Positions 1-5,025 of a stretch of 5,025 nt of DNA are shown one piece after another. Source of the stretch: DATAXI01 sp036266845 (lineage in GTDB: Bacteria > Verrucomicrobiota > Verrucomicrobiia > Chthoniobacterales > Chthoniobacteraceae). The stretch's first letter is position 1. Each line of letters starts with the position of its first letter. The stretch is taken from NCBI GenBank assembly GCA_036266845.1, contig DATAXI010000219.1, positions 1-5,025 of the forward strand, given 5' to 3'. Both the position numbers and the translations under genes were made by a program. The notes below the pieces were generated by a model. That model ran no database searches. It was not told the DNA's origin and saw only the letters and a list, made by a program, of their open reading frames with translations.

Positions 1-611
1 CCGCGCGGGCGCAACCACACATCGGTTACCTCATCGCCTCCGGAGTCGTCGCGCTGCTGATCGCCTGCCTGAGCGTCGAGCCGGTCATGAATCTCTTCTC
101 TCCCAACCAGCAGATGAACAACTCGTTCGACCCATTCGACCTGGTGAATACGTACGGCGCATTCGGCTCCGTGGGCAAGGTGCGGAATGAAATCATCTTT
201 GAGGGCACCACCGACGACCTGATTACCGCCCATACCGTCTGGAAGGAGTACGAGTTCCCCTACAAGCCGGGCAATCCGATGCGCCGGCCGCCGATCATCA
301 CCCCTTATTACGGCCGGCTGGATTGGCAAATCTGGTTCGCCGCAATGGCAACGCCGGATCAATACCCGTGGACGCTCCACTTCGTCTGGAAGCTTCTCCA
401 CAACGACGCCGGCACTCTCTCGCTTCTGGCGAATAATCCCTTTCCAGGTAAGCCGCCCCATTACATCCGCGCCCGCCTTTACCGGTACGAGTTCGCCCCG
501 CCGGGCGAGAAGGCCTGGTGGCGCCGCCAGGTCATTGGCGAGTGGATGCCCGCCCTTGGCGTCGATGATCTCAAGGACATGGTCCACTCCGAGCCCTGGC
601 TCGAGGAGTGA
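1..611 (+). CDS. Lipase maturation factor family protein, C-terminal part (5' end outside window)
   Basis: The reading frame is open from the left edge (first full codon at 3) to TGA at 609-611, giving 202 visible residues. The ATG at 87 is internal: the frame upstream of it encodes a hydrophobic, membrane-spanning stretch (visible residues about 9-25), and the family motifs follow without a break. Motifs recognised from the lipase maturation factor family (LMF1-like, DUF1222) are LVNTYGAFGSVGK (from about 47), PYYGRLDWQIWF (about 101-112), NPFPGKPPHYIRARLYRYEF (about 145-164) and a WWRRQ segment near the end. The visible part is therefore the last transmembrane helix plus the conserved soluble C-terminal domain. 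In animals LMF1 acts in the ER on folding of dimeric lipases; the role of bacterial homologues is not established, so a lipase-folding role here is only inference. The C-terminus ends normally. A 154-base gap separates it from the next gene, so it is probably a separate unit. Confidence 0.9.
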   Translation, partial: ARAQPHIGYLIASGVVALLIACLSVEPVMNLFSPNQQMNNSFDPFDLVNTYGAFGSVGKVRNEIIFEGTTDDLITAHTVWKEYEFPYKPGNPMRRPPIITPYYGRLDWQIWFAAMATPDQYPWTLHFVWKLLHNDAGTLSLLANNPFPGKPPHYIRARLYRYEFAPPGEKAWWRRQVIGEWMPALGVDDLKDMVHSEPWLEE

Positions 612-765
612 TTTATCTAACGGGCCGCGGATGCCCGGGATTTGGAACCCGCGCCCCCCCGGTCCGGCGGTGTTTTGGGGAAGGGCTGCAGGCGCGGCCA
701 ATCTTTGCCTGAGGCTCCGGCTTGCAACCCGCTCCGAACTCGCTACCGTCCTAGGCGCATACCTT
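612..765 (+). promoter_or_regulatory. Intergenic gap, likely upstream region of the MoxR operon
   Basis: This is the only substantial non-coding stretch in the window, so a promoter for the downstream four-gene cluster is most likely here. The best sigma70-like candidate is weak: TTGCAA at 722-727 followed, after 16 bases, by TACCGT at 744-749. A run of seven C lies at 654-660. A short inverted repeat (CGGG 636-639, CCCG 648-651) has no T-tract after it and is not a convincing terminator for the upstream gene. No good Shine-Dalgarno sequence precedes the ATG at 766. The regulatory role is inferred from position only. Confidence 0.3.
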
Positions 766-1800
766 ATGGTAAACGAGACGGTTCCTTCCACGTCACCCGC
801 CCCTGTATCCTCCAGTGACGTCGCCGCCATCGATCAATTGGGCGCCGTCTCCAGGCGCATGAGGGAGCAACTGGCCCGCGTCATCATTGGCCAGGAGCAG
901 GTGGTCGAGCGATTGCTCATTTCGATCTTTGGCCGGGGCCATGCGCTTCTGGTGGGAGTACCGGGTCTGGCCAAGACGCTGCTGGTGCGCTCCCTTGCGG
1001 ATGCGATGTCGCTCGAGTTCAGCCGCATCCAGTTTACCCCGGACCTCATGCCCTCCGACATCACCGGCACGGAAATCCTCCAGGAAACCGACCAGCCGGG
1101 CCGCCGCCGGTTCGAGTACGTGAAGGGACCCATTTTTGCCAACGTGGTGCTGGCGGACGAAATCAACCGCGCCCCTCCCAAAACGCAATCCGCGCTGCTT
1201 GAGGCCATGCAGGAGCATCGCGTCACCGCCGGCGGCCACCTTTACCATTTGCCGTCGCCCTTCTTCGTGCTGGCTACTCAAAACCCGGTCGAGCAGGAGG
1301 GGACCTACCCGCTCCCGGAGGCGCAGTTGGACCGGTTCATGTTCCTCATCCATGTCGATTACCCCTCGGCTGCGGAAGAGGGCCGCATCGCGCGCGAAAC
1401 CACCGGCGGCATGCACGCGGCCATCGATAAGACCATCGACGGCGAGCAGCTTATCCATTTTCAGGAAGTGGTCCGGCGCGTTCCGGTGCCGGATCACATT
1501 TACGATTTCGTTGTCGATCTGGTGCGGCGTTCCCGTCCCGGCAGCGAAAATGCGCCGGAGTGGATTCGCAATCTCGTGACGTGGGGCGCCGGCCCGCGCG
1601 CGGTGCAATACCTCATCCTGGGGGCAAAGGCCCGGGCCGCCTTGCAGGGCAGCTATCTCGTGCGAATCGAGGATATCGAGGCGCTGGCCGAGCCGGTGCT
1701 CGTGCATCGCATTCTGACCAGCTTTCATGCCGAGTCGGAAGGCATCACCAGCCGGGAGATCATCAAGCGCCTGCTCGAGGAGTCGAGCGCCCGTGTGTGA
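766..1800 (+). CDS. MoxR-family AAA+ ATPase
   Basis: This 344-residue protein is a cytoplasmic AAA+ ATPase of the MoxR family, whose members act as chaperone-like remodellers of VWA-domain partners. All core elements are present: an N-terminal helix ending in VIIGQEQVVERLL (about 39-51), Walker A GVPGLAKT (64-71), Walker B VVLADEIN (127-134), the family segment RAPPKTQSALLEAMQE (135-150), sensor 1 ATQNP (170-174), arginine-finger region EAQLDRF (185-191) and sensor 2 GAGPR (274-278), followed by the helical lid domain. Length is normal for the family (about 310-350). The frame is open back to an ATG at 535, but that extension would overlap the upstream gene by 77 bases and its Pro/Arg/Leu-rich translation resembles no MoxR N-terminus. 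ATG 766 leaves a short Ser/Pro-rich tail before the conserved domain. The stop overlaps the DUF58 start by 4 bases, implying translational coupling. Substrate unknown; most likely the DUF58 and BatA-type products encoded downstream. Confidence 0.95.
   Translation: MVNETVPSTSPAPVSSSDVAAIDQLGAVSRRMREQLARVIIGQEQVVERLLISIFGRGHALLVGVPGLAKTLLVRSLADAMSLEFSRIQFTPDLMPSDITGTEILQETDQPGRRRFEYVKGPIFANVVLADEINRAPPKTQSALLEAMQEHRVTAGGHLYHLPSPFFVLATQNPVEQEGTYPLPEAQLDRFMFLIHVDYPSAAEEGRIARETTGGMHAAIDKTIDGEQLIHFQEVVRRVPVPDHIYDFVVDLVRRSRPGSENAPEWIRNLVTWGAGPRAVQYLILGAKARAALQGSYLVRIEDIEALAEPVLVHRILTSFHAESEGITSREIIKRLLEESSARV
1777..1782 (+). promoter_or_regulatory. Possible ribosome binding site for the DUF58 gene (GAGGAG)
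   Basis: GAGGAG lies inside the end of the MoxR gene, 14 bases before the GTG at 1797. The spacing is longer than usual, so translation may rely mainly on coupling through the GTGA overlap. It still favours GTG 1797 over the next in-frame ATG at 1842. Confidence 0.35.
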
Positions 1801-2687
1801 AACGTACCGATCTTGTCGATCCGAAAGCCGTGGCGCGGCTCATGCGCGCCCAGGTCCATGCCCGCCTCCCGATGTCCGGCAATATATCCGGCCAGCACAA
1901 GAGCCCGCACAAGGGCTCCAGCGTCGAGTTTGCGGAGTACCGGAAATATGTTCCCGGGGACGATGTGCGGCTGATGGACTGGAGGGTTTACGCGCGCACC
2001 GACCGTTTTTACCTCAAGGAATTCGAGGCCGATACAAATCTGCGGGCGTGGTTTGTGGTCGATTGCAGCGCCTCGATGGGCTTTGCGGGCCATGGGACAG
2101 GCAAGCTGGATTATGCCCGCCGCCTGGCCGCGACGCTGGCTTACATGCTGGTGCAGCAGGGCGATGCCGTGGGGTTGACCTGTTTCGCGGAGAAAACTTT
2201 CCTGGATATCCCCGCGCGGCGCAACCCGGCGCACTTATCCAACATCTTCGAGGGCCTCAGCGCATTGAAGCCAAAGGGCGAGACGGCGCTGGTACCGGCC
2301 CTGCACAGCCTGGCGGAGCGCATCCCGCAGCGCGGGCTGGTGCTCATTTTTTCCGATTTTTTTACGCCGGTTGCCGAGCTGCTGCCATGCTTCCAGCATC
2401 TCCGTTTTCGCAAGCATGACCTTGCCGTCTTTCACTTGCTGGATCGCGACGAGCTGAAGTTCGATTTTACCCATCCCACGCGGTTTGTGGACCTTGAGAC
2501 GCAATCGACCCTGCTCGCGGAGCCGGAAATTATCCGCGAGCGCTATTTCGGCGAGCTGAACCGTTACCTCGAACAATTGAAAAACGGCTGCCGCGAATTC
2601 AAGACGGAATACCGGCGCGTGGTAACCGATGAAGACTATGAGCAGGTCGTCTCCCGATTCCTTGCGGATCGATCGCGCAAAAAATAG
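1797..2687 (+). CDS. DUF58 domain protein with VWA-type metal-binding site
   Basis: This 296-residue protein starts at GTG 1797, which overlaps the MoxR TGA in the form GTGA. The ATG at 1842 would remove 15 residues that look like a normal family N-terminus (LVDPKAVARL). The DUF58 signature spans about 44-76: EFAEYRKYVPGDDVRLMDW, then AR and a YLKEFE segment. A VWA-like Rossmann fold follows, with a complete predicted MIDAS: DCSAS (D89, S91, S93), T163 in GETAL and D187 in IFSD. There is no transmembrane segment or signal peptide, so it should be cytoplasmic, possibly docking at the membrane through partners. DUF58 proteins are routinely encoded next to MoxR ATPases and are regarded as their partners or substrates; the precise biochemical role is not known. 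The C-terminal 50 residues are charged and helical, ending in a basic RSRKK tail. Six bases separate its stop from the next start. It could loosely be named a BatB-like or VWA protein, but the DUF58 signature makes the family call firm. Confidence 0.94.
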   Translation: MKRTDLVDPKAVARLMRAQVHARLPMSGNISGQHKSPHKGSSVEFAEYRKYVPGDDVRLMDWRVYARTDRFYLKEFEADTNLRAWFVVDCSASMGFAGHGTGKLDYARRLAATLAYMLVQQGDAVGLTCFAEKTFLDIPARRNPAHLSNIFEGLSALKPKGETALVPALHSLAERIPQRGLVLIFSDFFTPVAELLPCFQHLRFRKHDLAVFHLLDRDELKFDFTHPTRFVDLETQSTLLAEPEIIRERYFGELNRYLEQLKNGCREFKTEYRRVVTDEDYEQVVSRFLADRSRKK

Positions 2688-2693
2688 AACCTT

Positions 2694-4910
2694 ATGACCG
2701 CGTTACCGTACAAAGGGGTGCTCCGGGTGCTGGGCGTGCTGATTCTCTGCGCGCTATGGAGCCGCGGGGATGTGCCGGCGGGCAAGCTCGAGCCGGCGCT
2801 CGGCTGGGATGTCAACAAGCAGGGCGGCTTCGCCGTTTCCATCGCCGCGGATCAGGCCGGGAACATCTGGGTGGGCACGGAAGGCAACGGGGTGTGGGAA
2901 TACAACCCCGTCAAAAAATCCTGGACTCAATTCACCACCAAGGACGGGCTCGGCGACGATTGCGCCTATGCGGTGGCCGTGGACAGACTCAACCGCGTCT
3001 GGGTGGGCCATCTCAATCACGGCGTCAGCGTTTACAACGGGGATAAGTGGCGCAATTACGCGCTCATGGACGGCCCGATCGGCGACCGGGTTTTTGCAAT
3101 TACCGTTTCTCCGCGCGACGGCGATGTGTGGATCGGCACGGATATGGGCGTGGCGCGATACTCCGAGAAGCGGCAGGACTGGGATTATTACACACGCGCC
3201 TCCGGGCTGCCGTCGGATCAAATTCAGGCCATCGCATTCGGCAGCGATGGCAAAGTGTACCTTGGCACGCAGTCCGATGGCATCGCGGTTGCGGGCCCCG
3301 GGGAGAATTATACCAGGTGGACCACCGTCACCGCGCCGGAGGGAACAGCGACGCCGCTGCCAGCCGTTGGCGAAGGGCTGGTCAGCAATTGCATCAACGC
3401 AATGATGGCGGTCCCGGCGGCGGATGGAAAATCGATCATCACCGCGCTCACCCCCAGTGGCGTCTCGGCCATGCCGGATGACGCGGGGCAATGGCTCTAC
3501 GTCCGCGCGGAGGCTGGCAAGGGCGCGGCCGCGGTGCTGCCGGTGGCCGGCCTCATGAGACAGCCGGGGCAATTCAATCTCACGCTGCCCCCGGAGGATT
3601 GGATGACCGCCATCGGCGCCGAGGGCGACAATGTGTGGATCGGCTATCGCAAAGCAGGCGTGGAGATGCGCGCGTTCAGTTCCCCGGCGCAGCCGAAGGT
3701 CCGGGCGAACGTCGAGAAGGGCAGCGTGATCATCCGCGGGATACTGGCGTTGCCGGATGAACCTCCGTTTTTCGCCGCCTATGACGCGGACTCCGGCGGC
3801 TTGCTCACGCTCGATTCCGCTCCCGCGTTCAAGCCGGGCGCCAATGTTCCCGCCGCGCGCGGTCCCGCTCCGTTTCCGGCGGGGGCTCCCATTCCCACTG
3901 TCGCGGACGCCGCCCTCCTCTCCGCGCGGCTGGGCAAGCTGAGCGGCGAGATCGCCCCCGGCGAGGCATTCTACCTGGCCGACGACTGGCGCACGGAGGG
4001 CGACTGGATCGGGCGTTACGGCAGCGGCTTCACCAAGCTCTGCGGCATCGCACAGAACGGCGATCAGGATTACTCGCTCGAGCCCGGCTATGAGGTCAGC
4101 CTGGCCGTGGGACCGCATCACGAGGCAAGCGCCGCCGGCCCGGTCTGGTATCATAGCAATGAGTCGAGCGACGATTTGCGCAGCCCGTATGATCCGCTGC
4201 TCGGCCACCGGCGCGATGCGGAGGACAACGACGTCAGCTACGATACCAAGACCTATCCCGAGAGTTACGATGGACCCGATCTCTGGGTCAAAGCCACGGT
4301 GCCCGTGGGCGTCCATTGCCTCAGCCTTTATTTCCTCAATAACGACGCCCACTCGAAGAACGCCAACAAATACCGCGATTACGACATCCAGGTTTTTTCC
4401 GATCTGCACGATAACGGAAAGGTGCAGACCGATATTCCTCTCGCCCACACGCGCGTCACCGATTTCTGGGGCGGCGTTTACAAGCAGTTCCTCATCTGCG
4501 GACCTGCCCATTATGTGGTGCGCATTGGACGGGATAAGAGTTTCGTGACGAAGTTGCAGGGCGTGTTCCTCGATCCCGTGACGGTGCCGCCGCCGGATAA
4601 TTCGCTGCTGCTCCCGGGCTTCGATACCGTCCAGTACCAGGCGCCGGACGAGCCGGATAACCTCCAGGCAACGCCCCTTACCGAGGCCGCCGTCAATCTC
4701 TGGAAGGAACTGGACGATGACCTGGGCCTGCGCGGCGCGGTGGATCTGCAAATGCCCTTCCGCATCTGGTGTTACCGCGCGGCGTTCGCCGGCCAGGCGC
4801 CGCCGGAGTTGCTCGAGCGCTGGCGCTGGCAAATCTCCATCTGGACTCCGGACGACCGGAAAAAATTCGATACGACCGTGAAGGCGGCCCATGACGCGGC
4901 GACCAAGTAG
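2694..4910 (+). CDS. Large exported beta-propeller protein (two-component-regulator-type propeller) with unassigned C-terminal domain
   Basis: This 738-residue protein starts at ATG 2694, right before a probable export signal: K7 and R11 followed by hydrophobic VLGVLILCALW (12-22). No clear lipobox or AxA site is visible, so it could instead be an N-terminal membrane anchor. Residues about 45-330 form repeated propeller blades with WVGT-type strands: NIWVGTEGNGVWEYN (57-71), RVWVGHLNHGVSVYN (101-115), DVWIGTDMGVARYS (144-157), KVYLGTQSDGIAVAG (187-201), a degenerate one at 247-260, and NVWIGYRKAGVEMR (313-326). Blades 1 to 4 are 43-44 residues apart, as in Reg_prop repeats, with DGL-type turns between them. 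A Pro/Ala-rich linker (about 380-410) leads to a probably beta-rich region (about 420-630) containing GDWIGRYGS (436-444), an Asp/Tyr-rich stretch (491-529) and a VKATVPVGVHCLSLYFLNND strand region. A helical tail (660-738) closes the protein. No kinase or catalytic domain is seen. It lies 6 bases after DUF58 and 2 bases before the BatA-type gene. It is likely periplasmic or surface-exposed; a sensor or scaffold role is inference. Confidence 0.88.
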   Translation: MTALPYKGVLRVLGVLILCALWSRGDVPAGKLEPALGWDVNKQGGFAVSIAADQAGNIWVGTEGNGVWEYNPVKKSWTQFTTKDGLGDDCAYAVAVDRLNRVWVGHLNHGVSVYNGDKWRNYALMDGPIGDRVFAITVSPRDGDVWIGTDMGVARYSEKRQDWDYYTRASGLPSDQIQAIAFGSDGKVYLGTQSDGIAVAGPGENYTRWTTVTAPEGTATPLPAVGEGLVSNCINAMMAVPAADGKSIITALTPSGVSAMPDDAGQWLYVRAEAGKGAAAVLPVAGLMRQPGQFNLTLPPEDWMTAIGAEGDNVWIGYRKAGVEMRAFSSPAQPKVRANVEKGSVIIRGILALPDEPPFFAAYDADSGGLLTLDSAPAFKPGANVPAARGPAPFPAGAPIPTVADAALLSARLGKLSGEIAPGEAFYLADDWRTEGDWIGRYGSGFTKLCGIAQNGDQDYSLEPGYEVSLAVGPHHEASAAGPVWYHSNESSDDLRSPYDPLLGHRRDAEDNDVSYDTKTYPESYDGPDLWVKATVPVGVHCLSLYFLNNDAHSKNANKYRDYDIQVFSDLHDNGKVQTDIPLAHTRVTDFWGGVYKQFLICGPAHYVVRIGRDKSFVTKLQGVFLDPVTVPPPDNSLLLPGFDTVQYQAPDEPDNLQATPLTEAAVNLWKELDDDLGLRGAVDLQMPFRIWCYRAAFAGQAPPELLERWRWQISIWTPDDRKKFDTTVKAAHDAATK

Positions 4911-4912
4911 CG

Positions 4913-5025
4913 ATGACTTTTCTCCAGCCATACCTCCTTTGGCTGCTTCCGTTCGCCGCGCTGCCCATCGTCATCCACCTGCTCAACCGGATGCGGTTTC
5001 GCACGGTGCATTGGGCGGCGACCAG
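4913..5025 (+). CDS. BatA-type membrane protein, N-terminal fragment (continues past right edge)
   Basis: The ATG at 4913 lies 2 bases after the stop of the propeller gene. Thirty-seven residues are visible before the window ends. They begin MTFLQPYLLWLLPFAALPIV, a single hydrophobic helix, and continue with IHLLNRMRFRTVHWAAT. The pattern of a hydrophobic helix followed by P-I-V-I-H-L-L-N-R and then a basic residue plus a V-x-W-A-A strand is the hallmark of the BatA/aerotolerance-type N-terminal domain found in membrane-anchored proteins encoded beside MoxR and DUF58 genes. Full-length members often carry a VWA domain and a second membrane helix, but others in this family lack VWA, and nothing in the window decides which this is. 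No Shine-Dalgarno sequence is obvious; translation is probably coupled to the gene before it. Confidence 0.87.
   Translation, partial: MTFLQPYLLWLLPFAALPIVIHLLNRMRFRTVHWAAT

Noticed and set aside
644..664. GGAAC (644-648) and GGTC (661-664), considered as an ECF-sigma promoter.
   Set aside because: The spacer is 12 bases, shorter than the usual 16-17, and the matches are short enough to arise by chance.
535..765. A 77-residue N-terminal extension of the MoxR gene from ATG 535.
   Set aside because: It overlaps the end of the upstream gene and its Pro/Arg/Leu-rich translation does not resemble any MoxR N-terminus; ATG 766 gives the family's normal length.
793..1728. A 311-codon minus-strand open frame opposite the MoxR gene.
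   Set aside because: It mirrors a gene with complete AAA+ motifs on the + strand, and its own translation shows no domain.
1560..1796. A 79-residue N-terminal extension of the DUF58 gene from ATG 1560.
   Set aside because: It lies wholly within the MoxR coding sequence in another frame and is low-complexity Arg/Gly/Ala; GTG 1797 gives the typical overlap and family start.
2662..2680. Near-palindrome TTGCG-GATCGATCG-CGCAA just before the propeller gene, considered as a terminator or operator.
   Set aside because: It lies within the DUF58 coding sequence and is followed by A residues, with no T-tract on the + strand; a terminator here would also cut a tightly spaced operon.
2754..4931. A 725-codon open frame on the minus strand opposite the propeller gene.
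   Set aside because: The + strand frame has a signal peptide and clear propeller repeats; the antisense translation is rich in Arg, Gly, Ala and His with no recognisable domain, as expected for a shadow of a GC-rich gene.
1..5025. CRISPR arrays, tRNA or rRNA genes, insertion sequences and attachment sites.
   Set aside because: Nothing resembling direct repeat arrays, structural RNA, transposase coding or terminal inverted repeats was seen; nearly the whole window is protein coding.

Overview
This 5,025-base, GC-rich window (around 60% by eye) holds five genes, all on the + strand and closely packed. The gene set suggests a free-living Gram-negative bacterium of the Verrucomicrobiota/Planctomycetota type: a bacterial lipase-maturation-factor homologue, a MoxR-DUF58-BatA operon, and a large exported beta-propeller protein. 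This assignment is inferred from gene families and style, with no phylogenetic marker present. Most start codons lack a clear Shine-Dalgarno sequence.

Layout: (1) 1-611 is the 3' end of a membrane protein of the lipase maturation factor family. (2) 612-765 is a 154-base gap, the only real intergenic space and the likely place for a promoter. (3) 766-1800 encodes a MoxR-family AAA+ ATPase with all core motifs. (4) 1797-2687 encodes a DUF58 protein with an intact von Willebrand A-type metal site, starting at a GTG that overlaps the MoxR stop by 4 bases. (5) 2694-4910 encodes a 738-residue protein with an N-terminal export signal, a propeller of about six WVGT-type blades and a C-terminal region I cannot assign. 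(6) 4913 to the right edge is the N-terminus of a BatA-type membrane protein.

Genes 3 to 6 look like one transcription unit, with spacings of -4, +6 and +2 bases. In known MoxR/DUF58/BatA (Bat, 'Bacteroides aerotolerance'-type) loci, the ATPase is thought to act as a chaperone-like remodeller on VWA-domain partners at or in the membrane. The notable feature here is the propeller protein, tightly spaced between DUF58 and BatA. It is a candidate extracytoplasmic sensor, scaffold or client of the machinery. The upstream lipase maturation factor gene is probably a separate unit.
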